Shown: positions 25,454-33,977, counted from the first letter of the stretch. The stretch is DNA of 43,785 nt from DASXYU01 sp036502295 (GCA_036502295.1 DASXYU010000084.1:1-43785); one strand, 5' to 3'. A program made the numbers and translations. The notes: generated from the sequence alone by a model not told the origin.

Positions 25454-26689
25454 TCAGACAGCTCCCTCTTCGATGTTGAGATCGTGGCCCATGCGGTCGC
25501 GCTTCGTCTCGAGGTAGCGCAGGTTCTCGGGGTTGGCGTGCACGGGCAGACCAACGCGGCCGGTGATCTTCAGGCCGTAGCCCTCGAGCCCAGCACGCTT
25601 GGCGGGGTTGTTGGTGAGCAGGCGCATCGACTTCACACCGAGGTCGACGAGGATCTGCGCACCGGTGCCGTAGTCGCGGGCGTCGGCGGGTAGGCCGAGT
25701 TCGAGGTTGGCGTCGAGGGTGTCGGAGCCGGCGTCCTGCAGCTGGTAGGCCTGCAGCTTGTGCAGCAGACCGATGCCGCGTCCTTCATGGCCACGGACGT
25801 AGAGGACGACGCCACGTCCTTCGCGGGCGACCGCGGCGAGGGCAGCATCGAGCTGCGGGCCGCAGTCGCAGCGCAGCGACCCGAAGACATCGCCGGTGAG
25901 GCACTCGGAGTGGACGCGCACCAGCACGTCCTCACCGTCGGCGACGTCACCGAAGACGAAGGCGACGTGTTCGCGGTTGTCGTACGAGCTTGAGTAGCCG
26001 ACGGCGGTGAACTCGCCGTAGCGCAGCGGTACGCGGGCCGACGCGATGCGCTCGACGAGCTTCTCGAAGCGGCGGCGGAAGGCGATGAGGTCGGCGATGG
26101 AGATCAGCGCGAAGCCATGCTCGTCGGCGAAGACGCGCAGTTCGTCGCTGAGCGCCATGCCGGCGGGGTCCTTCTCGCTGACGATCTCGCAGAGCACGCC
26201 GGCAGGGCTGAGGCCCGCGAGCGAGGCGAGGTCGACGGCGGCCTCCGTATGGCCGGGACGGCGCAGCACACCACCGTCCTTCGCGCGCAGCGGCACCACG
26301 TGGCCGGGTCGGGCGAGTTCGGCGCTGGTAGTGGCCGGGTTCGCGAGCGTGCGGATCGTGTGGGCGCGGTCGGTGGCTGAGATCCCCGTGGTGATGCCCT
26401 CGCGGGCATCGACCGTGACGGTATAGGCGGTGCCGCGACGGTCCTGGTTCGTGTAGTACATCGGCGGCAGGTCGAGGCGGTCGGCGTCGGACTCCCGCAG
26501 CGCCACACAGATGTAGCCGGAGGTGTAACGCACCATGAAGGCGATCAGTTCGGGCGTGGCGAGTTCGGCGGCGAAGATGAGGTCGCCCTCGTTCTCGCGG
26601 TCCTCGTCATCGACGACCACCACCGGCTTGCCGGCCTTGATGTCGGCGATAGCCCGCTCGACGGTGTCCAGGGGCACTGTTGTCGTCAC
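25454..26689 (-). CDS. ribBA: Bifunctional DHBP synthase / GTP cyclohydrolase II
   Basis: Makes both riboflavin precursors: 3,4-dihydroxy-2-butanone 4-phosphate from ribulose phosphate, and the pyrimidine from GTP. The 411-aa protein has the N-terminal RibB domain (DDEDRENEGDL, RPGHVVPL, GHTEAAVDL) to about residue 205. The C-terminal RibA domain has a zinc site (HSECLTGDVFGSLRCDCG) and the GRGIGLLHKLQAYQLQD motif. The GTG at 26689 overlaps the ribE stop (GTGA); longer readings are rejected. Confidence 0.96.
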   Translation of the reverse strand: MTTTVPLDTVERAIADIKAGKPVVVVDDEDRENEGDLIFAAELATPELIAFMVRYTSGYICVALRESDADRLDLPPMYYTNQDRRGTAYTVTVDAREGITTGISATDRAHTIRTLANPATTSAELARPGHVVPLRAKDGGVLRRPGHTEAAVDLASLAGLSPAGVLCEIVSEKDPAGMALSDELRVFADEHGFALISIADLIAFRRRFEKLVERIASARVPLRYGEFTAVGYSSSYDNREHVAFVFGDVADGEDVLVRVHSECLTGDVFGSLRCDCGPQLDAALAAVAREGRGVVLYVRGHEGRGIGLLHKLQAYQLQDAGSDTLDANLELGLPADARDYGTGAQILVDLGVKSMRLLTNNPAKRAGLEGYGLKITGRVGLPVHANPENLRYLETKRDRMGHDLNIEEGAV

Positions 26690-27300
26690 TGTACGTCCTT
26701 CATGGTGATCAATCGCTCGACGTACTTGGCGAGGACGTCGACCTCGAGGTTGACCGGATCGCCCGGATGCTTCAAGCCTAGGACGGTGGCGCGGAGCGTC
26801 TCCGGGATGAGGCCGACCTCGAAGAAGTCGTCCCCGACTGCTGTGACGGTGAGCGAGACCCCGTCGACCGCAATGGAGCCCTTCTCGGCGATATAGCGGG
26901 CCAGATCGGCGGGTACGGAGAAGCGGAAGCCCTCCCATGCCGACCCGGGCGTGCGGCTCAGCACCACGCCGGTGCCGTCGACGTGTCCCTGCACGATGTG
27001 GCCGTCAAGGCGCGAGTCGACCCGGGCGGCGCGTTCCAGGTTCACCCGGTCGCCGGCGTGCAGCGTCCCGATGATCGAGCGTTTCAGTGTCTCGGCCATG
27101 ACGTCGAAGTCCAGGGCCGTCCTGCCGTCAGGGGTGGGCTGCCAGCCGATGACGGTGAGGCAGACCCCGTTCACGGAGATCGAGGCGCCGTGCACCACGT
27201 CCTGCGCGATCGTGGTCGCTACGAGGGTCAGGACGGCACTGTCGCCGTTACCGGAGACAGACACGACCTCGCCGATCTCCTCGATGATGCCGGTGAACAC
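26686..27300 (-). CDS. ribE: Riboflavin synthase alpha chain
   Basis: Final step: two lumazines give riboflavin plus the pyrimidine. The 204-aa protein has two tandem lumazine-binding barrels, starting MFTGIIEEIGEV and repeating around residue 98 as GHIVQGHVDGTG. SVNGVCLTV and AVDGVSLTV are the paired signature strands. The ATG at 27300 follows ribD by 14 bp. In other bacteria the same enzyme is called RibC. Confidence 0.95.
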   Translation of the reverse strand: MFTGIIEEIGEVVSVSGNGDSAVLTLVATTIAQDVVHGASISVNGVCLTVIGWQPTPDGRTALDFDVMAETLKRSIIGTLHAGDRVNLERAARVDSRLDGHIVQGHVDGTGVVLSRTPGSAWEGFRFSVPADLARYIAEKGSIAVDGVSLTVTAVGDDFFEVGLIPETLRATVLGLKHPGDPVNLEVDVLAKYVERLITMKDVQ

Positions 27301-27314
27301 TCCCCCGTCCTCTC

Positions 27315-28364
27315 CTACTCGTCCGTCGTTTCGGTGCGCCGCGGATAACCCACGAGCTTCACGTCATCGCCGATCGTGCTGACCGACCCGACCTCCAGTG
27401 TCAGCGCATCGGCGATCGTGTGGATTCCCGCGTGACCCAGCGCACTCGGACCTTCGCCGAGCAGCTTCGGGGCGAGATAGGCGACGAACTCATCGACGAC
27501 GCCCGCCTCGACGAAGGCTCCCGCGAGTGTGGGGCCGCCTTCGAGGAGGATGTGGTGCACGCCGCGGTCGTAGAGGGCCTTGAGGGCGAACCGGGGCACG
27601 GCGGTGTCCAGCGCCAACGTCTCGGCCGAGCTGTCGAAGACGCGGTACTGCTGCTGGAACTTCGTGACGCGGCGACGGCGGTCGAGGACGACGCGCAGCG
27701 GCTGACGCTCGGCGAGTTCGTCGTCGGGTCCCCGGACGGTGAGCTGGGGGTCATCGGCGAGGACGGTGCCGCTGCCGACGAGGATCGCATCGACGATGTC
27801 GCGCAGCTGGTGGGAGTCGGCGCGCGAGGCTGCCGAGGAGATCCACTTCGAGGTGAGGTCTGCGGCGGCGATGCGACCGTCGAGGGTGGCGGCGAACTTC
27901 CAGGTGACGAAGGGGCGTCCGGTCTCGATGGCATGCAGCCAGGGCCGCAGCGCGCCGTGGCGGGCCTCGTTCTCGAGGACGGAGCCGACGACCTCGATGC
28001 CGGCCTCGGTGAGGCGCTCCACTCCCCCGGCCGCGGCCGGGTTCGGGTCGTCTACGGCGTAGAGGACGCGGGCGATGCCGGCGCCTATGAGCGCCTCGGT
28101 GCAAGGGCCGGTACGGCCGATGTGGTTGCAGGGTTCGAGGGTGACGATGGCGGTGCCGCCGCGCGCCGCGCCGCCCGCCCGGGCGAGGGCGACGATCTCG
28201 GCGTGCGGGCCGCCGACCGGCTGGGTGGCGCCCTCTCCGGCGAGCGTGCCGTCCGCAGCGAGGACGACGGCGCCGACCGGCGGGTTGGGACTCGTCCGTC
28301 CTCGGACGGAGGCGCCGAGGATGAGAGCCTGGCGCATCGCCGTCTTTTCGGCGTCAGTGACCAC
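27315..28364 (-). CDS. ribD: Bifunctional riboflavin deaminase/reductase
   Basis: Deaminates and then reduces the pyrimidine intermediate. The 349-aa product has the N-terminal cytidine-deaminase-like zinc site (PHAEIVAL and EPCNHIGRTGPC). The C-terminal reductase domain (about 150-349) has FVTWKFAATLDGRIA and the NADPH-binding EGGPTLAGAF. The GTG start at 28364 is 3 bp after the rpe stop. No FMN riboswitch is recognisable upstream of any rib gene in this window. Confidence 0.95.
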   Translation of the reverse strand: MVTDAEKTAMRQALILGASVRGRTSPNPPVGAVVLAADGTLAGEGATQPVGGPHAEIVALARAGGAARGGTAIVTLEPCNHIGRTGPCTEALIGAGIARVLYAVDDPNPAAAGGVERLTEAGIEVVGSVLENEARHGALRPWLHAIETGRPFVTWKFAATLDGRIAAADLTSKWISSAASRADSHQLRDIVDAILVGSGTVLADDPQLTVRGPDDELAERQPLRVVLDRRRRVTKFQQQYRVFDSSAETLALDTAVPRFALKALYDRGVHHILLEGGPTLAGAFVEAGVVDEFVAYLAPKLLGEGPSALGHAGIHTIADALTLEVGSVSTIGDDVKLVGYPRRTETTDE

Positions 28365-28367
28365 GGG

Positions 28368-29048
28368 TCAGTTCCGCATGGACTTGCGGGCTGCGGCGCG
28401 GAGCTGCTCGACGGCTGCGGCGGGGTCATCGGCGCTGTAGACCGCGGAGCCGGCCACGAATACGTCGGCGCCCGCCACGGCGGCGGCCGCGATGGTGTCC
28501 AGCGCAATGCCGCCGTCGACCTCGATGAAGAGCCGCAGGTGGCCGGACTTCACGTGCTCGCGGGCGAGGCGGACCTTGGGCAGGACCTCGGCGATGAACG
28601 CCTGCCCGCCGAAGCCGGGCTCGACGGTCATCACCAGCAGCGTGTCGAACTCGGTGAGGACGTCGAGATAGGGCTCCAACGGGGTGCCGGGCTTCACCGA
28701 GAGCCCGGCGAGCGCGCCCGCGGCGCGAATGGCGCGGGCGGTCTGCACTACGTCGTTCGCGGCCTCGACGTGGAACGTGACGTTGGCCGCGCCGGCTTCT
28801 GCATAGCCGGGAGCCCAGCGGTCCGGGTCATCGATCATGAGGTGGCAGTCGAGCGGCAGGTCGGTGGCCTTGCGCAGGCTCTGCACGACCGGCAGGCCGA
28901 GGGTGAGATTGGGGACGAAGTGGGCGTCCATCACGTCGACGTGCAGCCAGTCGGCGTTCTCGACGGCCTCGGCCTCTTCGCCGAGCCGCGCGAAGTCGGC
29001 CGAGAGGATGCTCGGCGCGATCATCGGCTCAGGCGCCCCATACGTCAC
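28368..29048 (-). CDS. rpe: Ribulose-phosphate 3-epimerase
   Basis: Interconverts ribulose 5-phosphate and xylulose 5-phosphate; ribulose 5-phosphate also feeds RibBA. The 226-aa TIM barrel has APSILSADFARL, HVDVMDAHFVPNLTLG, HLMIDDP and MTVEPGFGGQAF with the catalytic aspartates and metal histidines. The GTG at 29048 is preferred because TAGACT (29060-29055) ends 6 nt upstream, indicating a leaderless message. The ATG at 29024 is the alternative. Confidence 0.95.
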   Translation of the reverse strand: MTYGAPEPMIAPSILSADFARLGEEAEAVENADWLHVDVMDAHFVPNLTLGLPVVQSLRKATDLPLDCHLMIDDPDRWAPGYAEAGAANVTFHVEAANDVVQTARAIRAAGALAGLSVKPGTPLEPYLDVLTEFDTLLVMTVEPGFGGQAFIAEVLPKVRLAREHVKSGHLRLFIEVDGGIALDTIAAAAVAGADVFVAGSAVYSADDPAAAVEQLRAAARKSMRN

Positions 29049-29054
29049 GCATGA

Positions 29055-29060
29055 AGTCTA
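29055..29060 (-). promoter_or_regulatory. -10 element for leaderless rpe-rib transcript
   Basis: TAGACT fits TAnnnT and ends 6 nt before the GTG of rpe. It sits just downstream of the nested palindrome, which would end the rsmB transcript. The riboflavin operon then starts with rpe. Confidence 0.45.
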
Positions 29061-29076
29061 GTGACGCGCCGTCCTC

Positions 29077-29154
29077 CCCGTTGAGTGGTCAGTTACAGGG
29101 TCGAGTGGCCACCAAAAAGTGACCACTCGGTGGCATAAGTGACCACTCAACGGG
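29077..29154. repeat. Nested palindrome between rsmB and rpe (probable terminator or mobile repeat)
   Basis: Outer arms CCCGTTGAGTGGTCA (29077-29091) and TGACCACTCAACGGG (29140-29154) match perfectly over 15 bp. Inside, CGAGTGGCCAC (29102-29112) and GTGACCACTCG (29119-29129) pair with one mismatch. The motif GTGACCACTC thus appears repeatedly. The right arm contains the rsmB stop codon (29147-29149). It does not resemble family A or B. Confidence 0.8.
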
Positions 29155-30529
29155 TGATGAGGGCGCAGAACATGGCATCGGTGCCGTGGCGGTGTGGCCA
29201 GAGCTGCACCGTCGGCCCGGCACCCAACTGATCGACGCCGGGAAAGCTGGGGCGGGCGTCGAACAAGTCGAGCCCGGCCACCTGTTCGGTGGTCTCGGCC
29301 GGGTGCGGCGAGCAGGTGACGTAGGCGAGGACGCCGCCGGGACGCAGCAACCGCAGCGCCGCGCCGATGAGTTCACGCTGCAGGGCGACCAGGTCGGCGA
29401 GGTCGTCCTGATTGCGACGCCAGCGCGCCTCCGGGCGACGACGCAGTGCGCCGAGGCCGGTGCACGGGGCGTCCACGAGGATGCGGTCGTAGCGGCCCTC
29501 CGTGGCCGGCGCTTCGACACGCGAGTTTCGCTCTCTGCTCAACCACCGCTTCTCGTATTCCCGCGCGTCACCGACGGTGACCTCGACGTTCCAGCGCTGT
29601 GTCGCTTGGCGGACGAGCTCGGCGCGGTGCGGATACAGTTCGTTCGCCGTGAGGACGGCGCCACGCTCAGCCGCGAGCGCGGCGAGCAACGCGGCCTTGC
29701 CGCCTGGGCCGGCGCAGAGGTCGAGCCACCGCTCGTCGCGTCCTCGTAGCGGCGCACGGGTCAGCGCAAGCGCGCAGAGCTGACTTCCCTCGTCCTGCAC
29801 CGCGGCACGGTGGTTGCGGACGGCCTCGATCGCGCCTGGGTCGCCGCCCTCCATCCGCACCGCGTACGGCGAGTACGGGCCGGGGCCTCCACCCGACGCG
29901 GCGACGAGCTCGTCTCGCGATTCCATTCCCGGCCAGGCGACCAGATGCGTCACCGGACGTTCGTCATCGGCCGCGAGCGCGGCCGCGGTCTCGGTGAGAT
30001 CGGTGGATCCGCCGCCCGCCAAGGCGTCGGCGAAGGCTTCGGCGATCCACTCCGGGTGCGCGGTACGCAGCGCGAGCGCCGCGATCGGCGAGGTGCCCCT
30101 CGACAGCTGTTCGCACCAGGCGTCCCAGTCCTGCGCCGAGACCTTGCGCAGGACGGCGTTCAGCAGCCCACTGGCACGGCCGCTGCCGACGACCCGTGCC
30201 AGCTCGATCGTGGTGGAGACGGCGGCGTGCGATGGGATTCGGGTGCGTAGCAGCTGGTAGGCGCCGAGCAGCAGCAGATCCTGCACGCCGCCGTCGACTT
30301 CGCTCCAGTTTCGGGAGAGGCAGGCGGCGATGATCTGACGGAGCGTGCCGCTGGCGCGCAGCGTCCCGTAGGCGAGTTCGGTGGCGAGCGCCGCGTCACG
30401 GCCGTCCAGGCGCTCCTGGGAGATGAGCCGCGGCAGGACGAGGTTCGCGTAGGCCGAGTCCTGGGAGACCGCCTGCAGCGCACGGAACGCTGCGCGGCGT
30501 GCGCGGTCGAGGCTCAGTGGTTTCGACAC
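29147..30529 (-). CDS. rsmB: 16S rRNA m5C967 methyltransferase RsmB (Fmu/Sun family)
   Basis: Methylates cytosine in 16S rRNA. The 460-aa protein has an N-terminal NusB-like RNA-binding domain (about 1-145) and a Rossmann methyltransferase domain: LDLCAGPGGKAALLAALA for SAM, DAPCTGLGALRRRPEARWR, and the second catalytic cysteine in VTCSPHPAET. Between strand VTVGDARE and YDRILVDAPC an extra segment KRWLSRERNSRVEAPAT is encoded by a copy of the dispersed palindrome. The GTG at 30529 also lies in a repeat copy; a TTG at 30535 is the alternative. No ribosome site is visible. Confidence 0.93.
   Translation of the reverse strand: MSKPLSLDRARRAAFRALQAVSQDSAYANLVLPRLISQERLDGRDAALATELAYGTLRASGTLRQIIAACLSRNWSEVDGGVQDLLLLGAYQLLRTRIPSHAAVSTTIELARVVGSGRASGLLNAVLRKVSAQDWDAWCEQLSRGTSPIAALALRTAHPEWIAEAFADALAGGGSTDLTETAAALAADDERPVTHLVAWPGMESRDELVAASGGGPGPYSPYAVRMEGGDPGAIEAVRNHRAAVQDEGSQLCALALTRAPLRGRDERWLDLCAGPGGKAALLAALAAERGAVLTANELYPHRAELVRQATQRWNVEVTVGDAREYEKRWLSRERNSRVEAPATEGRYDRILVDAPCTGLGALRRRPEARWRRNQDDLADLVALQRELIGAALRLLRPGGVLAYVTCSPHPAETTEQVAGLDLFDARPSFPGVDQLGAGPTVQLWPHRHGTDAMFCALITR
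29508..29549. repeat. Dispersed palindromic repeat, family A copy 9 (inside rsmB)
   Basis: GGCGCTTCGACACGCGAG ... CTGCTCAACCACCGC matches the family and lies inside the rsmB coding frame without breaking it. It is translated as an extra loop between the SAM-domain strands. Confidence 0.72.
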
Positions 30530-30562
30530 GCTCAAGCACCGGGCCCGACGAGCTCAACCACC
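30517..30562. repeat. Dispersed palindromic repeat, family A copy 10 (fmt/rsmB junction)
   Basis: GTGGTTTCGACACG ... GCTCAACCACC spans the whole junction. It contains the fmt stop codon (30554-30556) and the rsmB GTG start (30529) with its first residues VSKPL. Confidence 0.75.
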
Positions 30563-31483
30563 GAGACGGTCCGCTTCGGTGAGGTGGACGCCTCGAGCCC
30601 AGTCGGCTGCGGGCATCATCCGCCTGCCGGGAGGCTGCACCTGGCCGAGTTCGAGTTCGGAGGTGGCCGTGCCCACTACCACACTGTTCTTCTCCACCCG
30701 CAACTGTCCGGATGCGAGATCGTTGGCGCCCTTGAGCCGTACCGGACCGAGCTTGAGGCGCTCGCCGCGGAACGTCGTCCAGGCACCGGGCGCAGGCGTG
30801 CAGGCCCGAACCAGTCGATCGATATGGCGTCCGGGCTTGGTCCAGTCGACCTCGGCGTCAGCGACCGTGATCTTGCCGGCGAGGCTCACTCCGTCACTCG
30901 ACTGCGGCTCGGCGCGCAAGGCGCCCGCCTCGATCCCGTCCATCGTGGCCAGTAGCAGACCGGCGCCCGCCTCGGCGAGACGACCCAGCAGCGTGCCGGC
31001 GGTGTCGTCAGGACGGATGGACTCGGTGAACATGCCATACACCGGCCCGGTGTCCAGCCCCTCCTCGATGCGGAACGTCGAGGCGCCGGTGACGTCGTCA
31101 CTGTGCAGGATCGCCGCATGCACGGGCGCGGCCCCGCGCCACGCGGGCAGCAGCGAGAAGTGCAGGTTCACCCAACCCTGCCGCGGGATCTCCAGTGCGG
31201 GCACGGGCAGCAGCGCACCGTAGGCGACCACCGGACAGCAGTCAGGCTGAAATTCGCGCAGCTGCGCGAGAAAGTCGACATCACCTGCACGCTGCGGGCT
31301 GAGGACTGGCAGCCCCGCCTCCGTCGCGAGCGCCTGCACGGGCGAGACGCTCTGCTTTCGTCCGCGCCCGGCGCGGCCGGCGGGACGGGTCACCACGGCC
31401 ACCACCTCATGCTGCGGTGAGTCGAGTAGCGCACGCAGCGACGGGACGGCGACCTCGGGGGTGCCTGCGAAGACGAGACGCAT
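30554..31483 (-). CDS. fmt: Methionyl-tRNA formyltransferase
   Basis: Formylates initiator Met-tRNA using 10-formyl-tetrahydrofolate. The 309-aa product starts MRLVFAGTPEVAVPSLRAL. It has the formyl-transfer region NLHFSLLPAWRGAAPVHAAI with catalytic His, a following GPVYGM segment, and a C-terminal tRNA-binding domain from about 205. It lies 3 bp after def, the common def-fmt pairing. Its stop codon is supplied by a dispersed palindrome. Confidence 0.96.
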   Translation of the reverse strand: MRLVFAGTPEVAVPSLRALLDSPQHEVVAVVTRPAGRAGRGRKQSVSPVQALATEAGLPVLSPQRAGDVDFLAQLREFQPDCCPVVAYGALLPVPALEIPRQGWVNLHFSLLPAWRGAAPVHAAILHSDDVTGASTFRIEEGLDTGPVYGMFTESIRPDDTAGTLLGRLAEAGAGLLLATMDGIEAGALRAEPQSSDGVSLAGKITVADAEVDWTKPGRHIDRLVRACTPAPGAWTTFRGERLKLGPVRLKGANDLASGQLRVEKNSVVVGTATSELELGQVQPPGRRMMPAADWARGVHLTEADRLGG

Positions 31484-31486
31484 GGG

Positions 31487-32020
31487 CTACCTGTGTGGGC
31501 TGAGCTTGATGGCGGGCGTGTCCAACCCCGCCCATTCCGACTCACGGATCGCCTTCATCGCTGCCTTCTTGGTATCCGCGTCGAGACGGTCGACGAAGAG
31601 GACGCCGTCGAGGTGGTCGGTCTCGTGCTGGATGCAGCGGGCGAGCAGTTCGCTGCCTTCGATCGTCACGGGGTCGCCGTACATGTTCTGGCCATGGGCG
31701 ACCACGTGCTGGCGGCGGCGGCAGTCAAAGGTCAGCCCGGGGATCGAGAGACAACCCTCCGACCCCTCCTGGTCCTCCTCGTCCGGGAAGTGCAGGACGG
31801 GGTTGACGAGGTGGCCGGCCTCGTCCTCACCGACGTGGTAGGTGAAGACGCGCAGGCCGACGCCGATCTGGGGTGCCGCGAGGCCCGCGCCCGGAGCGTC
31901 GAGCATCGTCTCGGTGAGGTCCGCGACGAGTTGGCGTAGCTGCTTGTCGAAGTCCGTGACGACCGCGGCGGCCGTGCGCAGCACCGGGTCACCGAACAGA
32001 CGGATGGATCGCACAGTCAT
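31487..32020 (-). CDS. def: Peptide deformylase
   Basis: Removes the N-formyl group from new proteins, the reverse partner of Fmt. The 177-aa metalloprotease has the three motifs GAGLAAPQ (44-51), EGCLSIP with Cys90, and QHETDHLDG with His132 and His136 binding the metal and Glu133 as base. The ATG at 32020 is used; the upstream leader of about 60 nt has TAAACT at 32094-32089 as a possible -10. It is divergent from the exporter gene. Confidence 0.96.
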   Translation of the reverse strand: MTVRSIRLFGDPVLRTAAAVVTDFDKQLRQLVADLTETMLDAPGAGLAAPQIGVGLRVFTYHVGEDEAGHLVNPVLHFPDEEDQEGSEGCLSIPGLTFDCRRRQHVVAHGQNMYGDPVTIEGSELLARCIQHETDHLDGVLFVDRLDADTKKAAMKAIRESEWAGLDTPAIKLSPHR

Positions 32021-32140
32021 GCGGGACCGACCCGACCATGCACCTGGTCCGCGCCGCGGTGAGCCTTCAGTCCGGTTGTCACAGGGCGAGTTTAGTGATC
32101 AGTTAGACAGCACCAGGACGCTGCGTCCTCTCTCGTACTT

Positions 32141-32157
32141 CGTTAGAGTGGCTAACG
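32141..32157. promoter_or_regulatory. Palindromic operator over the exporter promoter
   Basis: CGTTAGAGTGGCTAACG is an inverted repeat with 6-bp perfect arms and 5-bp centre. It contains TAGAGT, a candidate -10, 20 bp before the exporter ribosome site. This is a typical layout for a TetR- or MarR-type repressor. No such regulator gene is next to it. Confidence 0.55.
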
Positions 32158-32174
32158 TTTCGAGAGGACTTCCT

Positions 32175-33968
32175 GTGTCATCCGAAGTTGTGTCCGACGC
32201 ACACTCACGCCGCGTCATCCTCGCCGTCACCACGATCGGCGTCCTCGCCGCGATGCTCAACGGCTCGATCCTGCTGATCGCGCTGCCGGCGATCTTCGAC
32301 GGCCTGCACATCGACCCGCTGGCGCCGTCCAACATCTCCTACCTGCTCTGGCTGCTGATGGGTTTTCTCGTCGTCAGCGCCGTCCTCGTCGTCACCTTCG
32401 GCCGGCTCGGTGACCAATACGGCAGGGCGAGGATCTTCAATCTCGGCTTCCTGATCTTCACCCTCGGCGCCCTCGGCTGCGCCCTCGTGCCGCTGAAGGG
32501 CGACGGTGGGGCGCTCTACCTCATCGCCATGCGGGTGGTGCAGGGCGTCGGCGGCGCGATGCTCATGGCGAACTCCACCGCGATCATCACCGACACCTAC
32601 CCGCCGGCCCGGCGTGGCTTCGCCCTCGGCGTCAACCAGGTCTCGGCGCTCGTCGGAGCTTTCCTCGGGCTCGTGATCGGCGGTGCGCTCGCCGAGTGGG
32701 AGTGGCACAGCGTCTTCTGGGTGAACGTCCCGATCGGCGCCTGGGGAACCTGGGTCGGTTACCGCAAGCTCAAGGACAAGCCACGCGATCGCTCCAAGAA
32801 GGTGCATATCGACTGGTGGGGCAACCTCACCTTCGCGGTCGGCCTCATCGCGATCCTCGTCGCCATCACCTACGGCCTGCAGCCCTATGGCGGCCACACG
32901 ATGGGCTGGACCTCCCCTGCAGTCCTCACCGAGCTCATCGGTGGCGGGGTGCTGCTGGTGGTCTTCTGCGTCATCGAACTCCGGGTCGACGACCCGATGA
33001 TCGACCTGCGGCTCTTCACGATCCGCGCCTTTGCGGCCGGACAGGCGGTCAACCTGCTCACTGCGCTGTCGCGCGGCGGTCTGCAGTTCATGCTCATCAT
33101 CTGGCTGCAGGGCATCTGGCTACCGCTGCACGGCTACAAGTACGCGGACACGCCGCTCTGGGCCGGTGTCTACATGGTCCCGTTGACGATCGGCTTCGTC
33201 ATCGCCGGACCGGTCTCCGGCGCGCTCTCCGATCGCCTCGGTGCCAGGACGTTCGCTACCGGCGGCATCCTGCTCAGCGCGGCCTCCTTCGGCGGCCTCA
33301 TCGCGCTGCCCGCGGACTTCAACTACTGGGCCTTCGCGACCGTGATCCTGCTCTATGGCGTCGGCATGGGACTGATGTCGGCACCGAACGCCGCCGCGAT
33401 CATGAACTCGGTGCCGGCCTCCGCGCGTGGTGCTGCCTCTGGCGTACGCGCCACCGGCATGACCGCGGGGCAGGTGCTGTCGATGGGCATGTTCTTCACG
33501 CTGATGGCGATCGGACTGGCCGCCCGGCTGCCGCATGCGATGAGCACCGGCTTGCTCAGCGCCGGCGTCGACCCGTCGGCTGCGGCGACCACATCACACA
33601 CACCTCCGGTCGGCATGCTCTTCGCGGCCTTCCTCGGCTACAACCCGATCAAGGCACTGGTGCCGAACCCCGGGGCGCACGCGAACACCGACCTGATCTA
33701 CGGCCAGCAGTTCTTCCCGCACCTCATCTCCGACCCGTTCCGCCACGGCCTGCTCATCGCCTTCACGGCCGCGATCGTCATGCTTCTCATCGCCGCCGGC
33801 GCCTCGCTCATGCGCGGTGAGCAATACGTGCACCAGGAGGCAGCCGCGGGCACCGAGCCGGAGGCGCAGGGGTCTCACCACCACGAGACGGCGATCGAAG
33901 GGCTCGAGGCCGAGGGCGGTGCACTCTCCCCGATCCTCGACGCGGACCATGATCCCGCGAGGACCTGA
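32175..33968 (+). CDS. MFS drug exporter, 14-TM DHA2 (EmrB/QacA-like) family
   Basis: A 597-aa inner-membrane protein predicted to export drugs or toxic compounds by proton antiport. It starts VSSEVVSDAHSRRVI with TM1 right after. Motif A appears as GRLGDQYGRARIF near 79, and about 14 hydrophobic segments can be counted. A long extracytoplasmic loop of about 75 residues (HAMSTGLLSAGVDP to HLISDPFRHG) precedes the last helix. The tail is acidic and His-rich (GSHHHETA). The GTG at 32175 has AGAGGA upstream; a longer reading through def is rejected. The substrate is unknown. Confidence 0.9.
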   Translation: MSSEVVSDAHSRRVILAVTTIGVLAAMLNGSILLIALPAIFDGLHIDPLAPSNISYLLWLLMGFLVVSAVLVVTFGRLGDQYGRARIFNLGFLIFTLGALGCALVPLKGDGGALYLIAMRVVQGVGGAMLMANSTAIITDTYPPARRGFALGVNQVSALVGAFLGLVIGGALAEWEWHSVFWVNVPIGAWGTWVGYRKLKDKPRDRSKKVHIDWWGNLTFAVGLIAILVAITYGLQPYGGHTMGWTSPAVLTELIGGGVLLVVFCVIELRVDDPMIDLRLFTIRAFAAGQAVNLLTALSRGGLQFMLIIWLQGIWLPLHGYKYADTPLWAGVYMVPLTIGFVIAGPVSGALSDRLGARTFATGGILLSAASFGGLIALPADFNYWAFATVILLYGVGMGLMSAPNAAAIMNSVPASARGAASGVRATGMTAGQVLSMGMFFTLMAIGLAARLPHAMSTGLLSAGVDPSAAATTSHTPPVGMLFAAFLGYNPIKALVPNPGAHANTDLIYGQQFFPHLISDPFRHGLLIAFTAAIVMLLIAAGASLMRGEQYVHQEAAAGTEPEAQGSHHHETAIEGLEAEGGALSPILDADHDPART

Positions 33969-33977
33969 GCTGGCGGC

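Noticed and set aside
27420..29054. Long plus-strand open frame (544 codons) opposite ribD and rpe
   Set aside because: Antisense shadow across two well-supported genes, with no recognisable domain.
25333..29146. FMN riboswitch controlling riboflavin genes
   Set aside because: The conserved RFN element core was not recognised upstream of rpe, ribD, ribE, ribBA or ribH.
31842..32174. N-terminal extension of the exporter reaching into def
   Set aside because: It would overlap def on the other strand and the palindromic operator; the GTG at 32175 has a ribosome site and begins just before TM1.
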